64,000 bases of DNA from Chryseobacterium shigense (GCF_900156575.1 NZ_FTNY01000007.1:124001-188000); one strand, 5' to 3'; shown: positions 33,611 to 43,248, counted from the first letter of the stretch. The notes: a model not told the origin generated them from the sequence alone. Numbers and translations are program-made.

Positions 33611-34222
33611 ATGATTCCAAATTTTAAAGCACATCCATGGCATGGGGTTTCTGCAGGAGAAGATGCGCCAAATGTTGTAAACGTATTCGTGGAAATCGTT
33701 CCTTCAGATACCATTAAATATGAAGTAGATAAAGAAACAGGATTTTTAAAGGTAGACAGACCTCAGAAATTTTCCAATATCATCCCCGCTTTATATGGGT
33801 TTGTTCCAAGAACCTATTGTCACAATGAAGTAATGAAACTGGCTGTAGAAGCTGGAGCTGATGATGTAACGGAAGGAGATCATGATCCACTTGATATTTG
33901 TGTATTAAGCTCTCATAATATCCATTCAGGAGGATTATTAATGGAAGCTATTCCAATCGGAGGATTCAAAATGATCGATGGTGGAGAAGCTGACGATAAA
34001 ATCGTTGCAGTAATGATCGGTGACCACGCATTCGGACACTTCAGAGATATTGCTGAACTTCCTGAAGCAGAGGTTAAAAGATTAATGCACTACTTCTTAA
34101 CGTACAAAAACTTACCGGATGAGCCTGCAAAATGCAGAATTCACGAAGTATACGGAGCGGAGCATGCTAGAAAAGTGATCATCGCTTCTCAAAAAGATTA
34201 CGCAGAAAAATTCGGAGGCTAA
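33611..34222 (+). CDS. ppa: Soluble inorganic pyrophosphatase, family I
   Basis: A 203-residue cytoplasmic enzyme that hydrolyses pyrophosphate to phosphate. Family I features are NVFVEIVPSDTIKYEVDKETGFLKVDR, FVPRTYCHNE and the metal-binding Asp cluster in TEGDHDPLDICVLS, then DDKIVAVM. It is somewhat different from E. coli Ppa in the N-terminal half but matches Bacteroidota members. A membrane pyrophosphatase is encoded 2 kb away. Confidence 0.95.
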   Translation: MIPNFKAHPWHGVSAGEDAPNVVNVFVEIVPSDTIKYEVDKETGFLKVDRPQKFSNIIPALYGFVPRTYCHNEVMKLAVEAGADDVTEGDHDPLDICVLSSHNIHSGGLLMEAIPIGGFKMIDGGEADDKIVAVMIGDHAFGHFRDIAELPEAEVKRLMHYFLTYKNLPDEPAKCRIHEVYGAEHARKVIIASQKDYAEKFGG

Positions 34223-34247
34223 GAAACAGCATTCCTGAACGATAATA

Positions 34248-34281
34248 AAAGGCAGATGAATTTTCTTTCATTTGCCTTTTT
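34248..34281 (+). terminator. Terminator after ppa
   Basis: AAAGGCAGATGAA pairs with TTCATTTGCCTTT with one G-T wobble and is followed by T's. Confidence 0.8.
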
Positions 34282-34354
34282 ATTTGTCTACAATTATAGA
34301 TGGTAGTTCAGTGATGAAAGCATAATAAGAACCATACTAAAAGAAGAAAATAGT

Positions 34355-36079
34355 TTATTTCCTTTGATAAACAGAGACTCCTTCTTTGATAGTTTCCAAT
34401 ACTTTAATACTTCGGATCTGTTCAGGATCAATGGTCAGCGGATTTTGATCAAGGATGACAAGATCTGCCAGCTTTCCTGCCTGAATAGAACCTTTTGTTT
34501 TTTCTTCCTGCAACTGGTAAGCAGCGTTGATGGTGATTGCTTTTAATGCCTGAAGAGGAGTAATTCTTTCATCCGGACCCAGAATTCTTCCCGAACGTGT
34601 TTTCCTGTTGACGGCAGAATATACCGCTGTAATGAGATCAGGAGGAGTTACCGGAGCATCATGATGCATCGTGAAAACAATTCCTGCCTTCAGTGCAGAA
34701 TTGGCAGGGCTGATAAATGAAGCTCTTTCCGGTCCGAAGACACTGGAGTAATGCCAGTCACCCCATAAATAAACATGAGTGGAAAAATAAGATGGAATAA
34801 GACCTATCTCTTTAATCTTTTGAATGTGATCCGGACGGCTGTTCTGAACATGAATAAGAGTAGCCCTCAGCTCCGGTTTATAAATGTTCTCTTCTTTTAA
34901 TTGTCCGATCACCCGTAATGCCTGATCAATGGCAGCATCACCATTCACATGAAGCTGTGCTGTAATATGGTTCTGAAACAAAGTCTTCAGATCATCATAT
35001 AAAACCTGATCAGAAAAAATAGGAAAGCCCTTGTAATCTGCGGACTGACCTTCGGGTGGTACAAGATAAGGCTTTGTAAGCCATGCCGTTTTACCCTGAG
35101 GAGAGCCGTCATCCGAAAATTTGAAGCCCCCAAGCTTTAGATGATTGTTGTACTTCATGTACTTTGGCTTAAAAGTATTCAGATCCTTTTTGAAATATTC
35201 ATAATCCGGGAAATAGACAATGTCGGCTTTGAAAAGATGTTCAGAAGCAGCTTTTTCCATCAGACCTACAGTTTCTCCCATTGTCCTTCCGTCGCAGATC
35301 GTAGTCTGGCCGTAGCTCAACCATTCATCCTGAGCTTTCATGAGACTCTTAATGGCTTGATCCTGAGAATGGCCTGCCTCTTTACTCATCTTTTCTGTGA
35401 TCGCAAGAAGTGCTCTAAAGCTGGCATTTTCTTCCAGTTTTCCATTAAGCTTTCCAGTCTTTTTATTTCTTCCGTAATGTCCGCCTTCAGGGTCTTTTAC
35501 AGATTCAGAGATTCCCAAAAGATTCAGCATGGCTGTATTGACTACACTGGCATGTCCTGAAGTATGGATAACAATAATTGGATTGGTTGTACTTATTGCA
35601 TCCAGTTCATCCTTGGTAGGATGCCGATGCTCGGTCATAATCGCATCATCATAGCCATTTCCTATAATCGGCTGGGTTTTCGGGAGAGAATGCTCCTCAA
35701 TATATTTTTTAATAGTGGTCTGAAGGTCACGGATGGAATTGACTGTACCATAAGGTTCCGGGAACAGATCGATAGCCTGCATCATTCCTGCCCGTGAAGT
35801 AAAGTGCCCATGAACATCTATAAAACCGGGAAGTAAAACTTTCCCCTTAAGATCAATGATCTTTGTTTGATCGCCTTTATAACGATCTGCTTCTGCTTGA
35901 GTTCCTGCAAAAAGTATTTTGCCATTTTTTAAAGCAACAGCCTCTACTTCAGGGGCTGCGTCTTCCATGGTTAAAATAGTTCCTCCAAAATAAAGAGCAT
36001 CTGCTTTTTCTTTAGGCATTCTGTTTTGACAGCTGGCCATAAGAAAGACTGAAAAGATTAAATTAATTAATACTTTCAT
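34355..36079 (-). CDS. Amidohydrolase family lipoprotein (YtcJ-like)
   Basis: A 574-residue exported metal-dependent hydrolase. The signal and lipobox are MKVLINLIFSVFLMASC (Cys17). The amidohydrolase fold shows PGFIDVHGHFTSRAG (HxH), HTSGHASVVN, LHVNGDAAIDQA and FTMHHDAPVTPPD; the DxH/HxD metal pairs fit the YtcJ/N-acyl amidohydrolase subgroup. Substrate is unknown. It lies in the opposite orientation between the two pyrophosphatase genes. Confidence 0.9.
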   Translation of the reverse strand: MKVLINLIFSVFLMASCQNRMPKEKADALYFGGTILTMEDAAPEVEAVALKNGKILFAGTQAEADRYKGDQTKIIDLKGKVLLPGFIDVHGHFTSRAGMMQAIDLFPEPYGTVNSIRDLQTTIKKYIEEHSLPKTQPIIGNGYDDAIMTEHRHPTKDELDAISTTNPIIVIHTSGHASVVNTAMLNLLGISESVKDPEGGHYGRNKKTGKLNGKLEENASFRALLAITEKMSKEAGHSQDQAIKSLMKAQDEWLSYGQTTICDGRTMGETVGLMEKAASEHLFKADIVYFPDYEYFKKDLNTFKPKYMKYNNHLKLGGFKFSDDGSPQGKTAWLTKPYLVPPEGQSADYKGFPIFSDQVLYDDLKTLFQNHITAQLHVNGDAAIDQALRVIGQLKEENIYKPELRATLIHVQNSRPDHIQKIKEIGLIPSYFSTHVYLWGDWHYSSVFGPERASFISPANSALKAGIVFTMHHDAPVTPPDLITAVYSAVNRKTRSGRILGPDERITPLQALKAITINAAYQLQEEKTKGSIQAGKLADLVILDQNPLTIDPEQIRSIKVLETIKEGVSVYQRK

Positions 36080-36210
36080 AACTATTCTGTTTTGTGGTGT
36101 TCCTTAAATTTACGGAAAAATATATTATACCACAAGGCTTAATAAAACCATGGAATTTTTATTATATTTATAAAACTAATTACTATTTATTAATATAAAA
36201 ATAATAAACT

Positions 36211-38946
36211 ATGGATTTGTTCTATTTAATTCCGGTTTTTGGTGTCATCGCCCTAGTGTATACTTTCCTGCAGAGTAACTGGGTAAGTAAGCAGAATGCC
36301 GGAAATGAGAAAATGAAAATAATCAGCGGACATATCGCTGACGGTGCCATGGCCTTTCTGAAGGCAGAGTACAAGATTTTAACCTATTTCGTAGTTGTAG
36401 TGTCTATTCTGCTTGCAGTAATGGGATCCAGCAATTCCAATTCCCACTGGAGTATAGGTCTCGCATTTGCCGTTGGAGCCGTATTTTCAGCTCTGGCAGG
36501 TTTTATAGGAATGAAAATCGCTACAAAAGCCAATGTGAGAACCGCAGAAGCTGCAAGAACGTCATTGTCCAAAGCTTTGAAAGTTTCCTTTACCGGAGGT
36601 TCCGTAATGGGAATGGGGGTTGCCGGATTGGCCGTTCTTGGTCTGGGATCCCTTTTTCTGATCATTAAACAGATCTTTGCTCCTGAGGCTACAGTAGATT
36701 CCCATGAAATGGAAAAGACGATTGAAATTCTTACCGGGTTCTCTCTGGGTGCAGAATCCATTGCCCTTTTTGCAAGAGTAGGTGGAGGGATCTATACCAA
36801 AGCTGCCGACGTAGGGGCTGACCTGGTTGGAAAGGTCGAAGCGGGAATTCCCGAAGATGATCCGAGAAATCCTGCTACAATTGCCGATAACGTAGGGGAT
36901 AATGTAGGAGATGTGGCAGGTATGGGAGCCGATTTATTTGGTTCTTACGTTGCCACCGTATTAGCCACAATGGTCCTGGGGAGAGAAACGATGTCTGATG
37001 ATGCTTTCGGAGGATTTGCTCCTATTCTCCTTCCGATGCTTATCGCCGGGACAGGGATTATTTTCTCTATGATAGGAACTTTATTTGTACGGATTAATGA
37101 CAATGAAGGTTCATCTACTTCCAGCGTACAGAACGCCCTGAATCTGGGGAACTGGGGAAGTATCGTAATTACAGCCATATCTTCTTATTTCCTGGTCAAC
37201 TATCTTCTTCCGGAGAAAATGACGCTCAGAGAGCATGAATTTACTAAAATGGGAGTTTTCGGAGCAATAATGGTAGGATTGGTTGTAGGAACGTTGATGA
37301 GCATCATCACGGAATATTATACAGCCATGGGTAAAAGACCCGTTTCCAGTATTGTAAGACAGTCTTCTACAGGACATGCAACGAATATTATCGGAGGTCT
37401 TGCAGTAGGGATGGAATCTACTTTGCTTCCGATCCTTGTATTAGCAGGGGGTATCTATGGATCTTATTTATGTGCCGGACTTTACGGAGTCGCCATTGCC
37501 GCTGCCGGAATGATGGCTACCACTGCCATGCAGCTCGCGATTGATGCTTTCGGACCGATTGCAGATAATGCCGGAGGAATTGCTGAAATGAGTGAGCTTC
37601 CCAAAGAAGTCCGTGAAAAAACAGATATCCTGGATGCTGTTGGAAATACCACAGCAGCCAGTGGAAAAGGATTTGCCATTGCTTCTGCGGCGTTAACAGC
37701 TTTGGCTTTATTTGCTGCTTTCGTAGGCATTGCAGGGATTGACGGTATTGATATTTACAGGGCAGATGTTCTGGCTGGATTGTTTGTAGGGGGAATGATC
37801 CCGTTTATATTTTCTTCACTGGCCATTACAGCAGTAGGACAGGCAGCGATGGCGATGGTGGAAGAAGTAAGAAGACAGTTCCGTGAAATTCCCGGGATTC
37901 TGGAAGGAAAAGCACAGCCTGAATATGAAAAGTGCGTGGCAATCTCCACCGATGCTTCCATCAGAAAAATGATGCTTCCCGGAGCAATTACCATTATTTC
38001 ACCTATTTTGGTCGGTTTTATTTTCGGACCTGAGGTTTTGGGAGGATTTTTGGCAGGAGCTACTGTATGTGGCGTTCTGATGGGAATGTTCCAGAATAAT
38101 GCCGGAGGTGCCTGGGATAATGCTAAGAAATCCTTTGAAAAAGGCGTTGACATCAATGGTCAGACGTATTACAAAGGGTCAGAACCCCATAAAGCTTCCG
38201 TAACGGGAGATACAGTGGGAGATCCGTTTAAGGATACTTCAGGACCATCAATGAATATTTTGATCAAACTAATGTCTATTGTTTCATTAGTGATTGCGCC
38301 CACATTGGCAGTGATCCATAAAGATAAAATTGAAGCCAATAGAAAAGCCAAACTGGAAAGCCTGACAAAAGCTTATAATGCCAGCTCATCTACCACCTAT
38401 GCAGGAATCCAGGCGGCTCCTGTTGTTACAAAAGAGATTAAAGGACAGCTCAATGAAAACGGAGATTTTGTCTATGAGACCGGGGCTATTCAGGAAATAA
38501 AACTGAAAGGAGGAAAAACGATCACATTGGGTGAAGGAAGCAGATTGTTTCAATTGTACAATGCGGTGAATCAAAAAGATAAAAGCGTCATCGATCCGAA
38601 CAACTGGTATACGCTGGAAAACCTTTATTTTCAAACAGGATCAAGCGATCTGAAAGCAGGTTCAGAAATGCAGCTGAATAATCTTGCCGAAATTTTAAAT
38701 GCTTATCCTGATTTAAAGATAAAATTAGGAGGTTATACCGACAATACCGGCAATGAAGAAAGCAATCAGAAATTATCAAACCTGAGAGCTCAGACTGCCA
38801 AACTGAAACTTCTTGAATTAGGAATTTCATCAGACCGGGTAGAAGCCGAAGGCTACGGCTCACAGCATCCGGTGTGTGAAGCCAATGATACCGATGAGTG
38901 TAAAGCCAAAAACAGAAGAATTGATGTAAGGGTTCTTGCTCTTTAG
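36211..38946 (+). CDS. hppA: Membrane ion-translocating pyrophosphatase fused to OmpA domain
   Basis: A 911-residue protein. Residues ~1-700 are a complete H+/Na+-pumping pyrophosphatase with 16 expected helices: the substrate loop GADLVGKVEAGIPEDDPRNPATIADNVG, the metal signature DNVGDNVGDVAGMGADL (about 227-243), and EYYT. GNTTAASGKGF (about 477-487) has Ala where K+-independent enzymes have Lys, so it is probably K+-dependent and may pump Na+. After a linker, residues ~798-911 are an OmpA-type peptidoglycan-binding domain (GGYTDNTGNEESNQKLSNLRA, AKNRRIDVRV). M-PPase C-termini face outward, so this domain should be in the periplasm. A terminator follows. Confidence 0.95.
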   Translation: MDLFYLIPVFGVIALVYTFLQSNWVSKQNAGNEKMKIISGHIADGAMAFLKAEYKILTYFVVVVSILLAVMGSSNSNSHWSIGLAFAVGAVFSALAGFIGMKIATKANVRTAEAARTSLSKALKVSFTGGSVMGMGVAGLAVLGLGSLFLIIKQIFAPEATVDSHEMEKTIEILTGFSLGAESIALFARVGGGIYTKAADVGADLVGKVEAGIPEDDPRNPATIADNVGDNVGDVAGMGADLFGSYVATVLATMVLGRETMSDDAFGGFAPILLPMLIAGTGIIFSMIGTLFVRINDNEGSSTSSVQNALNLGNWGSIVITAISSYFLVNYLLPEKMTLREHEFTKMGVFGAIMVGLVVGTLMSIITEYYTAMGKRPVSSIVRQSSTGHATNIIGGLAVGMESTLLPILVLAGGIYGSYLCAGLYGVAIAAAGMMATTAMQLAIDAFGPIADNAGGIAEMSELPKEVREKTDILDAVGNTTAASGKGFAIASAALTALALFAAFVGIAGIDGIDIYRADVLAGLFVGGMIPFIFSSLAITAVGQAAMAMVEEVRRQFREIPGILEGKAQPEYEKCVAISTDASIRKMMLPGAITIISPILVGFIFGPEVLGGFLAGATVCGVLMGMFQNNAGGAWDNAKKSFEKGVDINGQTYYKGSEPHKASVTGDTVGDPFKDTSGPSMNILIKLMSIVSLVIAPTLAVIHKDKIEANRKAKLESLTKAYNASSSTTYAGIQAAPVVTKEIKGQLNENGDFVYETGAIQEIKLKGGKTITLGEGSRLFQLYNAVNQKDKSVIDPNNWYTLENLYFQTGSSDLKAGSEMQLNNLAEILNAYPDLKIKLGGYTDNTGNEESNQKLSNLRAQTAKLKLLELGISSDRVEAEGYGSQHPVCEANDTDECKAKNRRIDVRVLAL

Positions 38947-38971
38947 AACTCCATCAGTTTATCAGATATTC

Positions 38972-39000
38972 AAAGCACCGCCGGAGGCGGTGCTTTTTTA
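38972..39000 (+). terminator. Terminator of the pyrophosphatase-OmpA gene
   Basis: AAAGCACCGCC pairs with GGCGGTGCTTT across a GGA loop and is followed by T's. Confidence 0.92.
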
Positions 39001-39075
39001 TGGATTTCAATTTTTTTGACTAATGAATCTGATCATCTGTAAAATCTGTGGGATCAGATAGATTGTTTTTCCCAT

Positions 39076-40215
39076 TTAAAGATTTTTTTGCAGATGTTCC
39101 AGAGCATGGATGATCAGTTCGTCTTTTTTAGCAAAGCTGAAACGGATATAATCAGAATTTTGCCGGGAGTTATAGAATGCAGAAAGAGGAAGGCAAGCCG
39201 TTTTTTTCTTTACTGTAAGCCATTTTGAAAACTCTACATCAGTCATTGTTTTAGAAACATTTCTGAAATTAACGATTTGAAATACGCTTCCTTCTGCTTT
39301 TTTTGCTGCTTCCAAGGGCGTGAAGGCAATCATGCCATTAAACAGATCCCTTTTCCGCTCCATGATCCCTCTGTTTTCAAAGGGGTCAAATACTTCCAGA
39401 TATCTGGCCAGAGCATACTGGGCGGGAGCGCTGGCACTGTAAGAAATATATTGTTGATGGCATCTGAATTTTGCCGTCAGATCTTCCGGAGCAAGAAGAT
39501 AGCTGACTTTCCAGCCTGATGTATGGAACATTTTTCCAAAAGAGAAAATACAAAAAGTCCTGTTTTTCAGTTCTGGATGTAGATAAGAACTGTAATGTTC
39601 AAGTCCGTCATAGCAATATATATCATAGATCTCCTCCGAAATCAGATAAATTTCCTGATGTTTTATCAATTCGTACAGCTGTTGCCAGTCACTTTGTTTA
39701 AGAATGGTTCCGGTAGGATTTTGAGGCGAATTGATGATAACGGCTTTTGTTTTTTCAGAGATACAATTCTGAAACTTTTCCCAGTTGATGGTGAAATCAT
39801 ATTCAAGGTCATAATACACAGGAGTACCACCGTTTAGAACAACAGAAGGCCCATAAGTATAGTAGGACGGCTGAATGATAATAACTTCATCTCCTTGATT
39901 TAAAACTGATTTAAGGGCCGTATGTAAAGCAAAAGTTGCACATGGAACAATGGTGACTTCATTTTCCCGGAGCTTCATACTATTGACTCTTTTGGCATTG
40001 TAAGCAATAATATTTTTAATCAGCAAAGGATTTCCTGCAAGCGGTTCATATTGATGGCATGGATGATCTGCGGCTTCTTTTAAAAATGATTTAAGACGGC
40101 TGTCAATATCAAAATCGGGGAGTCCCAGCGACAGGTCAAAGCTATCATGCCTGGCTGCAAGTTGAGACATTTCCGTAAAAAAGGAATAATGTGTAAATCC
40201 GTTAATTTTTTCCAT
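39076..40215 (-). CDS. PLP-dependent aminotransferase, class I/II (methionine/kynurenine-type)
   Basis: A 379-residue cytoplasmic aminotransferase. The PLP Lys is in FSFGKMFHTSGWKVSYLLAP, with NSPQNPTGTIL and SEEIYDIYCYDGLEHYS ahead of it. LSLGLPDFDIDSRLKSFL at the N-terminus and FSFAKKDELIIHALEHL at the C-terminus match the YbdL/methionine-aminotransferase and kynurenine aminotransferase group, which acts on methionine, aromatic amino acids or kynurenine. Substrate not decided by sequence. Single gene with a -7 box. Confidence 0.92.
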   Translation of the reverse strand: MEKINGFTHYSFFTEMSQLAARHDSFDLSLGLPDFDIDSRLKSFLKEAADHPCHQYEPLAGNPLLIKNIIAYNAKRVNSMKLRENEVTIVPCATFALHTALKSVLNQGDEVIIIQPSYYTYGPSVVLNGGTPVYYDLEYDFTINWEKFQNCISEKTKAVIINSPQNPTGTILKQSDWQQLYELIKHQEIYLISEEIYDIYCYDGLEHYSSYLHPELKNRTFCIFSFGKMFHTSGWKVSYLLAPEDLTAKFRCHQQYISYSASAPAQYALARYLEVFDPFENRGIMERKRDLFNGMIAFTPLEAAKKAEGSVFQIVNFRNVSKTMTDVEFSKWLTVKKKTACLPLSAFYNSRQNSDYIRFSFAKKDELIIHALEHLQKNL

Positions 40216-40232
40216 CTATTCTGTAATTGAAT

Positions 40233-40240
40233 CAAATATA
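40233..40240 (-). promoter_or_regulatory. -7 promoter box for the aminotransferase
   Basis: TATATTTG on the minus strand, 17 bases upstream of the start codon. Confidence 0.5.
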
Positions 40241-40469
40241 ATAAAAATAGATATTTATTGAATTATTATATTTAAAATATTATTTTCTTTGATTTATTGA
40301 TGTGATGTATGGGCTTTTTATTTAGAAATCACCGTTTTTTTATCTTTATCTAGTTAGTTTTTTTTATTTTCAAACGGTGTTATGATGAAATGATCATTGA
40401 TGGTGAGTCCTTGTAATGTGGCATCTCGTATTCAATAAAATTTGTTATTTTTAAGCAAATTATTATCAT

Positions 40470-41513
40470 ATGAAAAAAATACTGATCCCGTTATTGGGTC
40501 TGGCTGTGATGGTCAGTTGTGGAACAGCGAAAACCTCTGAAGGAGTTTCGGCCCAGTCATCATCCGTGGCAAAAGCTGACAAAGCTTTTCTATCTGCCTA
40601 TAAGACAATTAAGGCAGATGAATTAAAGAAAAACTTATATGTTATCGCTTCTGATGATATGGAAGGAAGAGACACGGGAAGTCCGGGACAGAAGAAAGCG
40701 GGTGAGTATATGATTAATTATTATAAAAGCCTGGGAATTACTCCACCCAAGGCATTAGGATCCTATTATCAGAAGGTTCCGGCGGAATTTATGAAAAAAA
40801 GAGGTGGGGGGAATCTTCCTGATTCTGAAAATATACTTGCCTTCATCGAAGGCAGTGAAAAGCCTGAAGAAATAGTAGTGGTATCTGCCCATTACGATCA
40901 TGTGGGAACCAAAAACGGAGTAGTGTACAATGGAGCTGACGATGATGGAAGTGGAACCGTTGCGGTTATGCAGATCGCAAAAGCTTTTCAGGAAGCTAAA
41001 AAGGCTGGAAAAGGACCAAAAAGATCAATTCTGTTCCTTCATGTAACAGGAGAAGAGCATGGGCTGTTTGGCTCCGAATACTATACCAGCAATCCTGTAT
41101 TTCCACTTGCGAATACCGTGGTTGATCTGAATATTGACATGATTGGCCGTGATGATGCCGAAAACAGAGGAAAGCAGTACGTTTATGTCATTGGTTCCGA
41201 AATGCTCAGTTCACAGCTTAAGGTCATCAATGAGGCAGCCAATAAGAAAACGAACAATCTGGAATTAAACTACAAATATGATGATCCAGCAGATCCCGAG
41301 CAGCTGTATTACCGTTCAGACCATTATAATTTTGCGAAAAACAATGTTCCGGTAGCCTTTTTCTTTGACGGAATCCATGAAGATTATCACAAACCGACAG
41401 ATGATCCTGAGAAAATAGATTATCCGTTATTAGAGAAAAGGACACAGCTTGTTTTTGCGACAGCATGGGAAATTGCCAACAGAGCAGAGAGAATTGTGGT
41501 AGACAAGAAATAA
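40470..41513 (+). CDS. M28 family zinc metallopeptidase, lipoprotein
   Basis: A 347-residue exported aminopeptidase-like enzyme. The lipobox is LGLAVMVSC (Cys16). Zinc ligands are visible in VVSAHYDHVG, NGADDDGSG, TGEEHGLFGSEYY and the later LNIDMIGRDD, with the last His in DYHKPTDDPEKIDY. The family removes N-terminal amino acids from peptides outside the cell. A processed peptide pool for the outer membrane is a plausible role. It stands alone. Confidence 0.92.
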   Translation: MKKILIPLLGLAVMVSCGTAKTSEGVSAQSSSVAKADKAFLSAYKTIKADELKKNLYVIASDDMEGRDTGSPGQKKAGEYMINYYKSLGITPPKALGSYYQKVPAEFMKKRGGGNLPDSENILAFIEGSEKPEEIVVVSAHYDHVGTKNGVVYNGADDDGSGTVAVMQIAKAFQEAKKAGKGPKRSILFLHVTGEEHGLFGSEYYTSNPVFPLANTVVDLNIDMIGRDDAENRGKQYVYVIGSEMLSSQLKVINEAANKKTNNLELNYKYDDPADPEQLYYRSDHYNFAKNNVPVAFFFDGIHEDYHKPTDDPEKIDYPLLEKRTQLVFATAWEIANRAERIVVDKK

Positions 41514-41525
41514 GGTATCGTGGTG

Positions 41526-41669
41526 GTCAATGCAAAGAAATAAAGGAAATTACTTCAAATAATCAGTGGTAATGCTTATGAAATCAACTGTTTTCAATAA
41601 GTTTTAGCCATAGTTTTTAACGGTAGATAATTTTTTTTCGAGACAAAATCCTTGTGCCTTTGCATTGAC
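41526..41669. repeat. 144-bp segment bounded by 12-bp perfect inverted repeats
   Basis: GTCAATGCAAAG (41526-41537) and CTTTGCATTGAC (41658-41669) bracket a non-coding A/T-rich stretch. It could be a small MITE-like element, but no clear target-site duplication is visible. Confidence 0.45.
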
Positions 41670-41752
41670 TAACCTATATACTCAGTAGAAACAAACTTGA
41701 GTCTGTTGTATAAAAATAACTAAAAAACATACGGTTCCAGCCCAGCACATCC

Positions 41753-42199
41753 ATGAACATCATCATCCGTGAAGCCAGAAAGGAAGATATTCCACAAATT
41801 CAGATCATCAGAAATTCCGTGAAAGAAAATACACTTTCTGATCCCGCACTGGTAACTGATGCAGACTGTGAAGAATTCCTGTTTAAAAGAGGGAAAGGCT
41901 GGATAGGCGAAATAAACTCCCAAATTGTAGGGTTTTCTATTGTAGACCTTAAAGAACATAACATCTGGGCCCTCTTTTTACATCCTGATTTTGAAAAACT
42001 CGGAATAGGAAGAAAGCTTCACGATATCATGCTGGACTGGTACTTTGAACAGACCACAGAAGAGGTATGGCTGGGAACAGCGCCGGGAACAAGAGCAGCA
42101 GTCTTCTATCAAAAATCCGGCTGGAAGGAAACGGGGAAACACGGAAAAGAGATCAGGTTTGAAATGTCTTTTAATACCTGGAAAAATATAAAATCATGA
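41753..42199 (+). CDS. GNAT family N-acetyltransferase
   Basis: A 148-residue acetyltransferase. Motif A is LGIGRKLHDIML and motif B is PGTRAAVFYQKSGWKETG. The substrate is unknown. Its last four bases overlap the VOC protein, and endonuclease V follows, so the three form one operon. No -7 box of the usual form stands out upstream. Confidence 0.88.
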   Translation: MNIIIREARKEDIPQIQIIRNSVKENTLSDPALVTDADCEEFLFKRGKGWIGEINSQIVGFSIVDLKEHNIWALFLHPDFEKLGIGRKLHDIMLDWYFEQTTEEVWLGTAPGTRAAVFYQKSGWKETGKHGKEIRFEMSFNTWKNIKS

Positions 42200-42558
42200 A
42201 ACAAAACGTAAAATCAATCAGACCGTTTATCGGAGCTAAAAATTTCGGGGTAAGCAGACATTTTTACAAAGACCTGGGATTTGAGGAAGTAATCCTTGAA
42301 CCCAAATTGTCATTATTTAAAAAACAGGAAACAGGGTTTTATCTTCAGGATTACTATGCTAAAGATTGGATTGACAATACGATGATCTTTATGGAAGTAG
42401 ACAATACGGATGATTTCTGGAAAGAGCTTCAGACGTTACAGCTTCCTGAAAAATATGAAGGGGTAAAATTGACACCTGTAAGAACAATGGAGTGGGGAAA
42501 AGAATGTTTTGTCCATGATCCGTCCGGTATTTTGTGGCATTTCGGAGAATTTTTTTAA
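42196..42558 (+). CDS. VOC superfamily (glyoxalase/bleomycin-resistance-like) protein
   Basis: A 120-residue single-domain VOC protein with two beta-alpha-beta-beta-beta units: IRPFIGAKNFGVSRHFYKDLGFEEV and MIFMEVDNTDDFWKELQ, ending CFVHDPSGILWHFGEF. Only one clear metal-type His/Glu pair (H...E in WHFGE) is seen, so it may bind drugs or small molecules rather than act as a dioxygenase. It is coupled to the GNAT gene by a four-base overlap. Confidence 0.85.
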   Translation: MKQNVKSIRPFIGAKNFGVSRHFYKDLGFEEVILEPKLSLFKKQETGFYLQDYYAKDWIDNTMIFMEVDNTDDFWKELQTLQLPEKYEGVKLTPVRTMEWGKECFVHDPSGILWHFGEFF

Positions 42559-42570
42559 GGACAAGTGAAT

Positions 42571-43071
42571 ATGATTTACGCTTTTGATACGTATTATTAC
42601 GAGGATTATGCGAATACGGTGTGTATCGCATTTCAAGACTGGACTTCCGAAAAGGAATCTGAAATTTTTAGTGAAAAAACAGACATCACCTCTGATTATG
42701 AGAGTGGAACATTCTATAAAAGAGAATTACCCTGTATTTTGAGCTTATTGCAAAAGATTGAATTAAAAGAAGGAGATCTTATTATAGTAGATGGGTATGT
42801 CACCCTTAACAACGAAGGCAAAATAGGGCTTGGAGGATATTTGTATGAATCTTTGGATCAGAAGTATCCCATCATCGGGATTGCCAAGAACAAATTTGCA
42901 TCACCGGATTCCCAAAGAAGAAGTGTTTTGAGGGGCGAAAGCAAAACACCGCTGTATCTTACGGCAAAAGGCGCAGAGGTTGATGAAATACTTCTACAGG
43001 TAGTAAAAATGGCTGGCCTTTACCGCATACCAACCCTTCTGAAAAAGCTGGATCACCTTTCCCGAGCGTAA
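42571..43071 (+). CDS. nfi: Endonuclease V
   Basis: A 166-residue nuclease that cuts near deoxyinosine in DNA, or at inosine in RNA. Catalytic carboxylates are Asp6 (YAFDTYYY), Glu52 (FYKRELPCIL) and Asp74 (IIVDGYVTL), followed by GIAKNKF. The start is the ATG at 42571, nine bases behind an AGGA; a GTG at 42565 would add two residues. The protein is shorter than E. coli Nfi (about 223) at the N-terminus, as in some Bacteroidota. It is the last gene of the GNAT-VOC operon. Confidence 0.82.
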   Translation: MIYAFDTYYYEDYANTVCIAFQDWTSEKESEIFSEKTDITSDYESGTFYKRELPCILSLLQKIELKEGDLIIVDGYVTLNNEGKIGLGGYLYESLDQKYPIIGIAKNKFASPDSQRRSVLRGESKTPLYLTAKGAEVDEILLQVVKMAGLYRIPTLLKKLDHLSRA

Positions 43072-43248
43072 TTTTTTATACATCAGGTAGACTGGTTTCA
43101 ATAGTGTTGATCATTTCATTTTGATATCACTTGTTCAATTGTCATATTATCAATGAATTATCCTTAATTTTTTATTTGATTTTAATGGTATTCTTCAAAA
43201 GGTGACAAATATCATTCGCTTCTTATTTTTATTGATTCTAAATAAATA

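Noticed and set aside
37111..38351. Several long antisense frames within the membrane pyrophosphatase gene
   Set aside because: They are mirror frames of a strongly coding gene, with no promoter or family resemblance of their own.
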